The notes below the pieces were generated by a model that searched no databases, had not been told where the DNA came from, and saw only the letters and a list, made by a program, of their open reading frames with translations. Shown here piece by piece: positions 19,519 to 29,221 of a stretch of DNA of 64,000 bases. The stretch is from Mariniblastus sp. GTDB taxonomy: Bacteria > Planctomycetota > Planctomycetia > Pirellulales > Pirellulaceae. The first letter of the stretch is position 1. Each line of letters begins with the position of its first letter. The position numbers were made by a program, and so were the translations under genes. The DNA lies in the NCBI GenBank assembly GCA_022447555.1, contig JAKVBF010000011.1, positions 1 through 64,000 of the forward strand, in the 5' to 3' direction.

Positions 19519-21153
19519 ATGCCACTCCAAAACAATTATACCTCTCGCTTAATGATGATCGCGATCGTGACTGGCTCACTGTCGTCTACGGGTTGTCTGT
19601 CCGGTCCGTTTCACTCCAAGAACTTTGGAGTTTCTCAGAACAGCCCTGCCATCACACCCCTCCTCACTCCGCCAGAGAATAATCCTTCATTCGATCGGTA
19701 CCTGCCAAAAACCACGACCGAAGACCGCGCTGTAACCAAGACTGCCGAGGGCAAGCAGTTATCTCACAAAGCTTCCACTACCGACCATCAACACATTGGA
19801 CAGACTCATCCAACCAACCCACCTACTAATGATGTGGTTTATCGGGCCCAAAGCCAAGACAGCGGAAACGCTTACGGCATGGGACAAGCCAGCGTCATCC
19901 CCACGCAAGGAGATCCCCAGAGTGGTGTTCAACAAGCCGCCGCACAATACCCCGAGCTGAATACGGCTCCACCGGGCAGTATTTTCAACCCTGGCACCAT
20001 CAACACCGGCGGCCCCAATGAGGCAAACCCTCTGGTCCAGATGGACCCTATGGGTGGCGTGGCCAATTTCCCCAACAATTATGCCGATCTCGATATTTAT
20101 GTTTCCGAAACCCAAACAGGCAAGATCAATTTTGGCGGTGCCTACAATTCCGAAAACGGAATCGTCGGGCAGTTTGTGATCGACGAGCGCAACTTTGACA
20201 TTTGGGCGTTTCCTCGTAATTTCAGACAACTCACCGATGGAAACGCTTGGCGCGGAGCGGGACAAACATTCCGACTCGAGATCGTCCCTGGACGCGAGGT
20301 TCAACGTTATCTGGTCAGCTTTGCGGAGCCGTACCTTTTCAATACCGGTGTTAGTTTTAGCGCGAGTGCCTATCTTTTTGACCGAAATTATTACGACTGG
20401 GACGAGCAACGTTTGGGTGGCCGGCTCGCTCTCGGATATCGCTTGACCCAGGATCTATCTCTTAGCACTGGTCTGCGAATGGAAAACGTGAAGGTCTATG
20501 ACCCGCGACTAGACACCTCACCAGAGCTCAATGACGCTGTTGGTGAAACCGACATGTTCATCGGACACGTAGGCTTAATTCGCGATACAAGAGACCACCC
20601 GTTCATGGCGACCGAAGGTTCTTATTTCTCAATGACTTTCAATCAAGGTTTTGGAGAGTACGACTTTTCCCGAGGTGATTTTGATTTTCGAAAATACATG
20701 TTGATGTACCAGCGCCCCGATGGTTCCGGCCGACATACCGTCACGATGGGCTCTCGCCTTGGCTTCACCGGTTCCCAAACGCCGATCTTTGAAAACTACT
20801 TTGCCGGTGGTTTTTCGACCATGCGTGGTTTTGACTTCCGCGGTGCTTCGCCTGTACAAAACGGTGTCGTGGTCGGTGGTGAATTCCAATGGCTCAACAC
20901 GGTGGAATACATGTTCCCGCTCACCGCCGACGACATGGTCAAAGGGGTTGTATTTTGTGACTTCGGTACCGTCGAAGAAAATATCGAAATCAGTGCCGAC
21001 ACATTCCGCGTCGCGCCCGGTTTTGGATTTCGAGTCCATATGCCGGCCGCTGGTATCGGAGCCCCACTAGCGTTTGACTTCGCGTTTCCAGTTGCCAAAG
21101 CAGCCACCGACCAAGAACAGACTTTCAGCTTCTATCTAGGCGTACTCCGGTAA
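19519..21153 (+). CDS. Omp85-family outer-membrane beta-barrel, predicted lipoprotein, POTRA-less
   Basis: 544 residues from the ATG at 19519, chosen because it gives a signal peptide with lipobox LSSTGC; the frame is open to an ATG at 19453. Around 170 low-complexity Pro/Asn/Gln residues follow the Cys, then a beta-barrel of roughly 350 residues starting at INFGGAYNSENGIVG. The conserved STMRGFDFRGASP is the RGF motif of the inward loop of Omp85 proteins, and LIRDTRDHPFMATEG is the other family hallmark. No POTRA domain is present. The chain ends FYLGVLR, without the terminal aromatic residue usual for outer-membrane barrels. Likely the insertase/translocon barrel that works with the upstream POTRA protein. 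Confidence 0.85.
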   Translation: MPLQNNYTSRLMMIAIVTGSLSSTGCLSGPFHSKNFGVSQNSPAITPLLTPPENNPSFDRYLPKTTTEDRAVTKTAEGKQLSHKASTTDHQHIGQTHPTNPPTNDVVYRAQSQDSGNAYGMGQASVIPTQGDPQSGVQQAAAQYPELNTAPPGSIFNPGTINTGGPNEANPLVQMDPMGGVANFPNNYADLDIYVSETQTGKINFGGAYNSENGIVGQFVIDERNFDIWAFPRNFRQLTDGNAWRGAGQTFRLEIVPGREVQRYLVSFAEPYLFNTGVSFSASAYLFDRNYYDWDEQRLGGRLALGYRLTQDLSLSTGLRMENVKVYDPRLDTSPELNDAVGETDMFIGHVGLIRDTRDHPFMATEGSYFSMTFNQGFGEYDFSRGDFDFRKYMLMYQRPDGSGRHTVTMGSRLGFTGSQTPIFENYFAGGFSTMRGFDFRGASPVQNGVVVGGEFQWLNTVEYMFPLTADDMVKGVVFCDFGTVEENIEISADTFRVAPGFGFRVHMPAAGIGAPLAFDFAFPVAKAATDQEQTFSFYLGVLR

Positions 21154-21253
21154 AACAGAACAGCTCTAGCGAGGCATCGCTCTCCGGTCCGTTTCCTTGG
21201 TTCGGGATGGTTCCCAATCACGCGTTGCAGGCTGCCCCCCTCGGGAAATAATT

Positions 21254-22039
21254 ATGACGCTCTCTGATATCCACGACCCACCAGAAAAAATACAGGCCGT
21301 TGTCGAAGGTCTTCGACAATCAAAAAGCGTCATGGTAATCACTGGTGCCGGCCTCTCCGCCGATTCTGGACTGCCGACGTATCGAGGACTGGGAGGGCTT
21401 TACAATGACAAAACAACCGAAGATGGGCTGGCTATTGAAGAGGCCTTGTCAGGCCCAGTGTTTGCAGAAAAACCGAACATCACTTGGAAGTATCTTCACC
21501 AAATTGAGGCAGCCTGTCGCTGCGCTCGCTTCAACCGGGGTCACCAGGTGCTCGCTGAGATGGAACACCATTTTGATCGGTTCCTAATCTTGACTCAAAA
21601 CATTGACGGATTTCACACTCAAGCCGGTTCGGCCAACGTGATCGAGATACACGGGAACCTTTACACGATCGTCTGTACCGGGTGCCAACACCAATTTTCG
21701 GTGGATGACTACGGCGAGCTCGCCACACCACCGCTCTGCGAGCGGTGTGGGGCGACGTTGCGGCCCCAAGTCGTCTTATTCGAAGAGCGGCTTCCCGAAA
21801 AAGCGATCCAGCAGCTCGACCAAGCGATGCAACGATCATTCGATTCCGTGATCACAATCGGAACCTCAAGCCATTTCCCTTACATTCTGCAACCACTCAT
21901 CCTAGCTCATCAAAATGGGGATTTCACCGTAGAAATCAATCCAACCCAAACCAAAGCTTCCGAGTGGGTCGACGAAAAATTATCGTCACCGGCTGCGGCT
22001 ACCCTGGATCGCATCTGGAGCCAGTTGCAAGAGTCCTGA
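21254..22039 (+). CDS. NAD-dependent protein deacylase, SIR2 family
   Basis: Removes acyl groups from lysine using NAD+. From the ATG at 21254 (preceded by GGGAAA) the product is 261 residues. NAD-binding ITGAGLSADSGLPTYRG, TQNIDGFH, catalytic His in IEIHGNL, and two zinc-binding Cys pairs (CTGC and CERC) are all visible, as is the late GTSSHFPY motif. The frame extends to a TTG at 21197, which I consider unlikely. Targets are not evident from context: an Omp85 barrel gene upstream and a convergent dehydrogenase gene downstream. Confidence 0.92.
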   Translation: MTLSDIHDPPEKIQAVVEGLRQSKSVMVITGAGLSADSGLPTYRGLGGLYNDKTTEDGLAIEEALSGPVFAEKPNITWKYLHQIEAACRCARFNRGHQVLAEMEHHFDRFLILTQNIDGFHTQAGSANVIEIHGNLYTIVCTGCQHQFSVDDYGELATPPLCERCGATLRPQVVLFEERLPEKAIQQLDQAMQRSFDSVITIGTSSHFPYILQPLILAHQNGDFTVEINPTQTKASEWVDEKLSSPAAATLDRIWSQLQES

Positions 22040-22094
22040 ACCGTATTCTCCTACTAAACCGCCTTCGGAAATGAGTGAGAAATACCTGCTATCG

Positions 22095-23141
22095 TTAAAA
22101 TCGAAAAACGGCTTTCAAACAACCCTCTTTTCGATTCGCAAATACGTCATAGGCTCGACCACACTCGTCAATTGAAAATTCGTGTGTCACAAACGGTTCC
22201 AGCTCGAATTCTCCCTTCAGAACCGGAGCCGTCAATTGATCCATATAATGACGGGCAGGACATCGGCCTGTTCGGTAGGTCAAGTTTTTGTCATAAGCCT
22301 GCCCTGGACTGAAGCCAAACTCGGGCGAGCAATGACAACCAATTACCGACATGATTCCTCCAGGCCGGACCGCTTGGTAGGCCAGCTTTTGAGCCGAGGG
22401 AATTCCCACTAGTTCCATTACCGCATCCGCACCTCGATTACCCGTTAGCTCTCGGATTCTTTTCAGCGCAGAAGCATCCGCGTCGAACGCCTCGGCACCC
22501 AATGACTCAGCCATATCACGACGATTCTTTACCGGATCGATCGCGATGATACGCTCGGCCCCGAGATGCCGACATGCCAACACACAAAGCAGTCCAACCG
22601 TGCCACATCCAATCACCACCGAGACGCCTCCCTTGGATACTTCTGCCATCTCGGCGCAGTAAAAACCGGTACTTAAATTATCTCCAAGTAATAATGCCTG
22701 CCGATCGGTGATACCCTCTGGGACGACTTTCAATGTGCCGGCGGCCAACGGAACTCGGACGTACATACTTTGGCAGCCTTGCAGACCCACCCCGTTCTCC
22801 TGCCACCCAAACAGCTGGCCCTGTTCACAACGAGACGTCAAACCTTGACGACAATAGAAACACAAGCCGCAATTGGTCGAAAACGGGGCATACACGCGGT
22901 CGCCCACAGCTAACGAGCCACAATGTGATCCTAGCGATACAATCTCACCTACCATTTCGTGACCCATCACCGTACCCAGATCCAACCCCGACTCGCGTCC
23001 CCAGAAGGGGTGTAAATCGGAACCACACAGACCGGCCATCGAAACACGAACAATGGCATCTCCATCCGTTTCCAACTGGGGATCGGGCAAAATCTCCAAC
23101 GTTACCCGTTCCACGCCATTGAAACACGCGGCTTTCATCAA
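22095..23141 (-). CDS. Zinc-dependent medium-chain alcohol/polyol dehydrogenase
   Basis: 348 residues. Catalytic zinc ligands are seen in GLCGSDLH and GHEMVGEIV. The structural zinc lobe has four Cys (CGLCFYCRQG...RCEQG), and VVIGCGTVGLL is the nucleotide-binding Rossmann motif with Asp at the end of the second strand (IIAIDPVKNR), favouring NAD(H). The sequence is nearest to sorbitol/threonine/galactitol-phosphate-type dehydrogenases; the substrate is undetermined. Two ATGs open the frame, and either may be used. The gene converges with the sirtuin gene. Nothing links it to the pyruvate decarboxylase 20 kb away. Confidence 0.88.
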   Translation of the reverse strand: MMKAACFNGVERVTLEILPDPQLETDGDAIVRVSMAGLCGSDLHPFWGRESGLDLGTVMGHEMVGEIVSLGSHCGSLAVGDRVYAPFSTNCGLCFYCRQGLTSRCEQGQLFGWQENGVGLQGCQSMYVRVPLAAGTLKVVPEGITDRQALLLGDNLSTGFYCAEMAEVSKGGVSVVIGCGTVGLLCVLACRHLGAERIIAIDPVKNRRDMAESLGAEAFDADASALKRIRELTGNRGADAVMELVGIPSAQKLAYQAVRPGGIMSVIGCHCSPEFGFSPGQAYDKNLTYRTGRCPARHYMDQLTAPVLKGEFELEPFVTHEFSIDECGRAYDVFANRKEGCLKAVFRF

Positions 23142-23277
23142 ACACTCTTTTCTAAAACCCGACAGGTTTAGTAAAACGTTCCCCGTGGAAATATCAGCAG
23201 CGGTTCAACTTATACCCTCGGGAATCGTCTGACCAGTAGCTCGCCAACGCTCGGTTGTCTCGTGACGCCGGGGCCAC

Positions 23278-23304
23278 AAAAAAAACCGTCGTGAAAACGA
23301 CGGC
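23278..23304 (-). terminator. Intrinsic terminator of the giant repeat-protein gene
   Basis: On the minus strand a perfect 7-bp stem (CCGTCGT / ACGACGG, four-base loop) is followed directly by eight T. It lies 37 bases after the stop of the repeat-protein gene. Confidence 0.88.
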
Positions 23305-23341
23305 TTTGGATGGCAAATGCCAGGCTGTGACTTGGAACTGA

Positions 23342-26300
23342 CTAGATCAACTCCAGATCGCCAAGCAGGGAAGCCCGCTCGTCATCATCGAGCTGAAAAT
23401 CTTTGTCACTCAAGTCCGAGTCCAACCCGTTCAAGAATTCCATGGCAGAACCGGAAAGCGTCAGATCCGCGTCATTGGCACGCATGAAATCCATTCGGCC
23501 CCCGCCCGAATCGTTACCACCACCGTAAACCGGTGATTCTTGAGCATTGGGGTTAACCCCTGGCAAAGCTTCGATGTTTTCAAAGGCGACATCTTTGCTG
23601 CCGTCGGCAAATTTCCACACCCCTTTCCCGGGTCCTGTCAGGTACAACTGGCGACCGTCCGCAGCGGGATCACCAAGCACGTTCAGGAAATCACCATCGG
23701 CGAGTGGATTGATCAATTCACCAGCCTCAGGAAGGTTACCGTCAACGAACATTCTGACGTTGGAACTTCGTTCCACACTAAAGTAATTCTGCTGATCGGT
23801 CCCATCCAATCGAGAAAACTCGACCGTCGCGAAATGAATCCCTGCAAAGGAGGGACGGGCAAACGATCCCTCGCCAGCCAAATTGGCAATCTCTTGGCCG
23901 TTCATATAGTAGTCATAGGCACCCGTCGCACCGCGATCGTTCGCGTATACCCGATCGGTACCATCACCGCCATTCAATCGCAATTCACCACGTATCCGCC
24001 CAAAATTACCATCGTCAGAAGCTTTGGTGGAACCAACATTAAAGTTGTCATTTCCCTCCTGAGTGTAAACCAGCAATTCAGAACCCGACGTCGTCGAATA
24101 GACATTGACCACATCATTTCCGATGCCGGTATCCAGAATCATGGTGTCGACATCGGCTGTGCGGTGAACGAAGACCAAGTCAAATCCAGAGCGAGTCAAA
24201 ACCTCGACCTCGGGCGCTTTCGAGCCATACACCTGAACGATATCATCATTGTCACCGGTGTCGACTTTCAACGACTCAGTCCGGTGATCGTAAACAACAT
24301 TTTCAGAGGTCCGTGAGACAACCGTCGGGGAAATATTTACCCTGTCGATCACCGAGGAGCCAAAGATACTCAGTTCATCTGTTCCCGTTGTGCCGGAATC
24401 TCGGGCGTCGATATCTCGGACATTCCGGCCTGAGAAATCAATATTGTAGTCGTCTGAGCCTTCACCCCCGTTGATTCGCATTCCGGCATAGGCCACTTCA
24501 GAAACGTCGAACAGGTCGTCTCCCTCTTGGCCCAATGCGGTAATGAACGAGTGCACGACACTATTTTGGAACTGGAAAACATCATTACCTGCATTTCCAT
24601 CGATTCGAATCCCGTCCACACCACGAGCTTCGTCTACCAATATCGTGTCGTTTCCATCACCTAGAATGGCCCTCATGAAGACCATCTGATTGTTTTTCAC
24701 TGTCAAACTATCATCGCCTTCTTTGACATCAACTGTCACGACTTCGATGTTCTCGTCGAAGATCACCTGCTCTTGCGCTAACGCGACTTGTTCGTCGTCA
24801 ATCACGACGTCATCATCGCCTGAGGTGGTCGTCAACAACATTCGGTCCGTGACGCCTGCTGCGCCAGTATCGTCAATAAAGACGTAACGCTGGGTACCAT
24901 TGCCCATTGCGACGCGGTAGATATCGCCACCACCTTCACCGTCGATTTCGATGGTTCCCTCAGTCGCTTTACGGACGGTAAAGACATCAGCGCCGCCGCC
25001 ACCATCAAGGCGAATGGTGTTGGTTGACAACATGCCACGAACATCAAACGTGTCGGCCAGAGTGTTCGATCCGTGTAATTCGATCCCGGCTAAGTCATCC
25101 AGCACCGAGAATCCACCCAACTCGGCCGTATAGTGAATGGTCGCTGGGGCGATTCCAGTCATCTGATCCTCGGTCACCGTCACCTGACGTCCGCCGCCAC
25201 TTCGATTACTAACCACCAAACGGTTCTGGCCCGCACCTCCATCAATAAACAACTCGCCTTGGATGAGGTTCGTATTACCCAAGTTATCTGGAGCATCGGA
25301 GGAGATGTTAAACGTATCATTTCCAAAGCTACCGTAAACATGCAGGACCTTCTGATTGGCCTGTATGGAAAAGGTATCATCGCCGCTGGCGCCATCCAGC
25401 GAGAGTTCTTCAATCCCTGGGTACACAAAATCAATGTGCTGATTGTTAAAGGTCAGGTCATCGTTGCGAAGAACCAGATTATCGTCACCGGCGGTTCCCT
25501 CAGCAAACATCCGGTCGTATTCACTTCCGACGCTATCATGGATTTGCAGCAGACCACTGGTCAGCACCGGCAAAGACAATCGGTAAACGTCGTCGCCCGT
25601 TCCGCCATGAAGATCGACCAAGGCCCGGACGCTATCTTCAACCTGAAAATAATCATCCCCTGCGAATCCGCGAATGACCGTATTGAGATTCGTCGATTCT
25701 ACATAAAACGAGTCGGCTGAATCGGTTCCATGCAACTCTTCAACTTGCAGGAATCGGTGGAGGTTATCGATCTTGCCTTGATGCCCATTGGTAACACGAT
25801 ATTCGTGACCTTCAGAATCGATAATCTTTAATGTGTCGTAACCAGTACCGCCCCGGAATGTCAATCCATCATCGGCATCAATGGGCCCGTTGGTCAAATC
25901 CAGAACGAACGTGTCGTCGCCCCCTTTGGCATCGAGATTCAATATGTTCAAAGAGCCAATCTCAAACGTGTCGGTCGTCACCCCATCAAACTCGACTTCC
26001 ATCCAATTCGGATTGGATGCGTGGCGGCGAACAACAATCGTGTTGTCACCATCGTCACCACGAACGGTGGGATTGATGGCAAACAAGCTTGACTCCGCAA
26101 CCTTAATACTCCAATTGTTGTCGGTATTGGCGTACTGCTGCGACGTCCAGACGCTGAAAGGATCGGTGGGATCAACCATGGTCGAACTGACGCTGCTCCA
26201 CCGATTCACCCCAAACGCATCTTTGCGGTCATAATTACCCAATCCACGCTGCAACCATTGGGAGGGTGTGTCGAACGTGACGTCCGGCGTCCCTTCCAAA

Positions 26301-27454
26301 CCATAGGTTGTGTAACCCAGGCTTACATAAGCACCGGCTTGGAGGGACGGTCCGGTGGCAGTGAACCCAATCGCCGCAATTCCAGTCGGCCCTACGTCGA
26401 TCGAAGGTGCCAAAAAGTCAAATTCGGGATTCGAGATTTCTCCATGGTTCGCAACGGCATTCGTTGCTGCATCAATTTGATACCAGCGGATCGCCGAACT
26501 ACCACCATCGCCCATCACGGTATGAACGGCCCATAAATAACCATCGACCAACTGGACACTTGAGTTAAACGTGGGGGAGACATTTTCAATCGCCTCACCC
26601 GAGGGCTGTCGCGCGTCGGGAGCTGCCGAGTACTCAGGCACAAAAATGGGAATCGGCGTCGAAAGGCTGGGGGCGACGCCATCCAAACCAACCACGTCCG
26701 TTCGCACCAACGTGTTGCCCGCACTGAACGTTCCCAGGCCAATCGCATCGATACTTGTGCTGTCGTCAACGTCGGTCCCGAATTGAATCGAGTTGCCGTA
26801 GAAGGTGGGGTTCAGGTTTTCATACCGAACCATGTTGTACAGGTTAGGAGTCGGGTGAAATAAGTCACCTTTGGGAACTCCGTATACGGCGGTGGAACCC
26901 CCGCCAACCATTTCCGCCGACATGACCATTCCGGATGCATCCACACCCATGGTTAAATTATTTGCCGTTCGTAATCCGTTCGCATCCGCAACGAACTGGA
27001 GACTTTGCCACGAGCCCATTGGATCCGCACTGTCCGACCAGCCGATAAAAATTTCATTCGCCAAACCGGCTCCATCATCGAGGGCGACCGTGAACCAAGT
27101 ATCGGAACCATGATCAAAGACCACCCGGGGGTGAGACATTTCGGTATCGACAGTCGCACCGGCGTTGGTCCAGAACGCATCCAGCGTGACCGATTGCTGC
27201 AGCGCGCCAGCTTTATCAAAAACGGAGACGTTACCATTAATCATCTGTACAAGATGATCTTGCGACATATCGGCAGACGCATTCGGGGTCAAGGATGTCG
27301 TCTCTGCACCCAACGTGGCGGCGGTGAAATTGACACCTACGTCTACAGCCAACAACTGTCGCAGTTCCAGCGGTTGATAATCACAATGTCCGCGACGCGT
27401 TGGACGGGAACGGTTCTGTTTGTCTTTTCGACGACCTGTTCGACGAGAGCTCAT
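23342..27454 (-). CDS. Giant extracellular protein with LEPR-XLL-like motif and acidic calcium-binding-type repeats
   Basis: About 1370 residues from the ATG at 27454, which has GAGG six bases upstream; the frame continues to 27502. An Arg/Lys-rich start is followed by PLELRQLLAVD, like the LEPR-XLL motif at the N-terminus of large planctomycete surface proteins. Residues ~40-450 look like a propeller-type domain (DTWFTVALDDG, EIFIGWSDSADP). The remainder is made of irregular repeats with GGDDTF, GTGDDVY and AGDDYF cores, resembling RTX-like repeats that bind calcium between beta-strands. The tail is strongly acidic, with no PEP-CTERM or LPXTG signal. Likely a secreted or surface structural protein/adhesin. 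No enzymatic motif seen. It has its own terminator. Confidence 0.82.
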   Translation of the reverse strand: MSSRRTGRRKDKQNRSRPTRRGHCDYQPLELRQLLAVDVGVNFTAATLGAETTSLTPNASADMSQDHLVQMINGNVSVFDKAGALQQSVTLDAFWTNAGATVDTEMSHPRVVFDHGSDTWFTVALDDGAGLANEIFIGWSDSADPMGSWQSLQFVADANGLRTANNLTMGVDASGMVMSAEMVGGGSTAVYGVPKGDLFHPTPNLYNMVRYENLNPTFYGNSIQFGTDVDDSTSIDAIGLGTFSAGNTLVRTDVVGLDGVAPSLSTPIPIFVPEYSAAPDARQPSGEAIENVSPTFNSSVQLVDGYLWAVHTVMGDGGSSAIRWYQIDAATNAVANHGEISNPEFDFLAPSIDVGPTGIAAIGFTATGPSLQAGAYVSLGYTTYGLEGTPDVTFDTPSQWLQRGLGNYDRKDAFGVNRWSSVSSTMVDPTDPFSVWTSQQYANTDNNWSIKVAESSLFAINPTVRGDDGDNTIVVRRHASNPNWMEVEFDGVTTDTFEIGSLNILNLDAKGGDDTFVLDLTNGPIDADDGLTFRGGTGYDTLKIIDSEGHEYRVTNGHQGKIDNLHRFLQVEELHGTDSADSFYVESTNLNTVIRGFAGDDYFQVEDSVRALVDLHGGTGDDVYRLSLPVLTSGLLQIHDSVGSEYDRMFAEGTAGDDNLVLRNDDLTFNNQHIDFVYPGIEELSLDGASGDDTFSIQANQKVLHVYGSFGNDTFNISSDAPDNLGNTNLIQGELFIDGGAGQNRLVVSNRSGGGRQVTVTEDQMTGIAPATIHYTAELGGFSVLDDLAGIELHGSNTLADTFDVRGMLSTNTIRLDGGGGADVFTVRKATEGTIEIDGEGGGDIYRVAMGNGTQRYVFIDDTGAAGVTDRMLLTTTSGDDDVVIDDEQVALAQEQVIFDENIEVVTVDVKEGDDSLTVKNNQMVFMRAILGDGNDTILVDEARGVDGIRIDGNAGNDVFQFQNSVVHSFITALGQEGDDLFDVSEVAYAGMRINGGEGSDDYNIDFSGRNVRDIDARDSGTTGTDELSIFGSSVIDRVNISPTVVSRTSENVVYDHRTESLKVDTGDNDDIVQVYGSKAPEVEVLTRSGFDLVFVHRTADVDTMILDTGIGNDVVNVYSTTSGSELLVYTQEGNDNFNVGSTKASDDGNFGRIRGELRLNGGDGTDRVYANDRGATGAYDYYMNGQEIANLAGEGSFARPSFAGIHFATVEFSRLDGTDQQNYFSVERSSNVRMFVDGNLPEAGELINPLADGDFLNVLGDPAADGRQLYLTGPGKGVWKFADGSKDVAFENIEALPGVNPNAQESPVYGGGNDSGGGRMDFMRANDADLTLSGSAMEFLNGLDSDLSDKDFQLDDDERASLLGDLELI

Positions 27455-27815
27455 TCGAAACCTCGGGAAGTGGTAAAAGTCAATGCAATGAAAATGAGGC
27501 AACCCCTGTCATCAGGGGAAATCTATCTTTATGTATGTTAATTGGGAAAACGGGGCTTGGGACCTAAATATGCAGGTATTTCTAGGGGAATCGATCGGAT
27601 TTGGCTCGCGTCAAGGTCGAGAAATGCATTATCTCCGGCAGGACCCTCCTTAAAGGCCCCTGGCAGGGGGCAATCCCCAAGGGATCCCATCCCCACACGG
27701 ACTGGTCCATCGCCCCTACAACCGAACCCGAAACAGCCCGCGCGCAAAAAAAGCGGCGTGAAACACGCCGCTTAATGATTTTTCTATCAGTCGTTTGCCA
27801 TCGAAATGGCTCAGC
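27455..27815. other. Intergenic region with terminator
   Basis: Spacer between the giant-protein gene and the DUF1559 gene (both minus). It contains the terminator at 27746-27773 and presumably the promoter of the giant-protein gene. Nothing else recognised. Confidence 0.5.
27746..27773 (-). terminator. Intrinsic terminator of the DUF1559 gene
   Basis: On the minus strand a perfect 10-bp stem (AAGCGGCGTG / CACGCCGCTT, three-base loop) runs into seven T. It lies about 45 bases after the DUF1559 stop. Confidence 0.88.
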
Positions 27816-28796
27816 TTATTCCAAAGAACCTACAGCCTCTCGGCCATCCATACTCGCATAACCTCTTAAAACATTGAGATCGACAGTTTCTGAAACAAAT
27901 GTTCCTGAACCATCGCACATCACAACCTGAGCTCCGCCCGGATGGTTACTGTGCATCGCTCGGTTGTCACCATCGTCGTGACCTGCGTAGGTGTTAATTC
28001 CATATTGAACCGTGCGAGCTGAATTCATTGAAAACCTAGTTGGCGATGAACCACCGACGTCAGTCAGGCCGTAAGCCCAACCGGATCGAACCGGCACAAA
28101 CCCATTTCCGTCATTCACGTTTGGGTTTGCTGATCGTGATATTTCCCCGAACATTAGCGTGTTTGACAAACCATCGACAATGTCGGCCGAAGTTTTACCA
28201 ACCCTTGCTCCTTTGAACCGCCCGCCAGGATAAAGTTCTTTTGGATCCCCCCCAAAAACACCGTTCTGAGAAATACCTTGCTGTGTGTTGAGGTAACCGT
28301 CTCCGGATACAAAGTAATTCCTGCCCGTTACGCCGACGTAATGAGAGGCCTGACCGCTTCCCGCTTGGGTGGAATTCGCAAGTTCATCTTTCTGAGTTGC
28401 TGATGGACACAAAAATAACTCGATTGAATTGTCACTTAAAATTGCCCGCGGATCTGTTGCCGTGCCAAGATTGCCACTGCCGCGTGCATTGAGGAAAATG
28501 TCGTAGACTGCGGGTTGCTCAACATAAGGAAGAAGATAGCAGTGCAGGCTAAAACCAACCCACGGAAAGGAACCGGCATCACCATCCGAGGCGGCAGGGA
28601 ATCTTTGGTGAGCACTTTGATAATTGAGTGACGCCAACGCCATCTGACGCATATTGTTCAAGCAGCTGGTTCGACGAGCCGCTTCACGGACGGACTGAAC
28701 CGCCGGCAATAGCATGCCGATCAGAATCCCGATGATGGCCATGACGACCAACAATTCAACGAGAGTAAAACCTTTTGATTTTTGACGAGATGTCAT
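27816..28796 (-). CDS. DUF1559 prepilin-type protein
   Basis: 326 residues. The N-terminus KGFTLVELLVVMAIIGILIGMLLPAV is a class III (type IV pilin-like) signal with cleavage after Gly and the conserved Glu at +5. It is followed by REAARRTSCLNNMRQMALASLNYQ, the start of DUF1559, a family strongly expanded in planctomycetes. HSNHPGGAQVVMCDGSGTFVSETV at the C-terminus is the H-x9-DG element of the family. The product should be processed by a prepilin peptidase and inserted in a pseudopilus or surface layer; the precise role is unknown. Strong Shine-Dalgarno (GGAGGG, seven bases before ATG) and its own terminator indicate a single, well-expressed gene. Confidence 0.93.
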   Translation of the reverse strand: MTSRQKSKGFTLVELLVVMAIIGILIGMLLPAVQSVREAARRTSCLNNMRQMALASLNYQSAHQRFPAASDGDAGSFPWVGFSLHCYLLPYVEQPAVYDIFLNARGSGNLGTATDPRAILSDNSIELFLCPSATQKDELANSTQAGSGQASHYVGVTGRNYFVSGDGYLNTQQGISQNGVFGGDPKELYPGGRFKGARVGKTSADIVDGLSNTLMFGEISRSANPNVNDGNGFVPVRSGWAYGLTDVGGSSPTRFSMNSARTVQYGINTYAGHDDGDNRAMHSNHPGGAQVVMCDGSGTFVSETVDLNVLRGYASMDGREAVGSLE

Positions 28797-29221
28797 TGAG
28801 AACCCTCCAGTTCTAGTAACGTGTGTGTTGAGGCAGGAAAAAAAGATTGAGTCGGTGGAGACTGCTTCCGGCTCAATGGTCGGTAACCGGTCGTGCCGCG
28901 TCCCTGCTCGGCCTTAAAACCGATCTGACATTTATATAGTAGCAAACGTCTTTAAAAACGAAAGATAAATCAGGGTATTTAAGGCAGCCTATAGCGGGAT
29001 GGGGGTAATTTCTCACCAATAAAGTGGATAATAAGGGCCGTTATCCCCCTAAATCACCTTTGTTAGGGCGGCACCGACAAAATGTCCCGTTCACTCTTTT
29101 TGAACTAGGCAATTGGTTTTCTGCCGTCCTGCTACCCGTGAGCCGCTCCTAGACGCATGCGGCAAAGGAATAAAATGACTCCTTACCCGCTGCCGGCCCC
29201 GGGACACCCCTTCAATCACCA
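28797..29221. other. Intergenic region upstream of the DUF1559 gene
   Basis: About 425 bases. Expected to hold the DUF1559 promoter. I see no gene, RNA or terminator. Confidence 0.45.

Noticed and set aside
19759-20409. 216-codon minus-strand frame opposite the Omp85 barrel gene
   Set aside because: Shadow of the barrel gene; no motif or ribosome binding site.
25133-25720. 195-codon plus-strand frame inside the giant repeat protein (also 23540-24316)
   Set aside because: Antisense shadows of the repeat-encoding DNA; no signal or domain.
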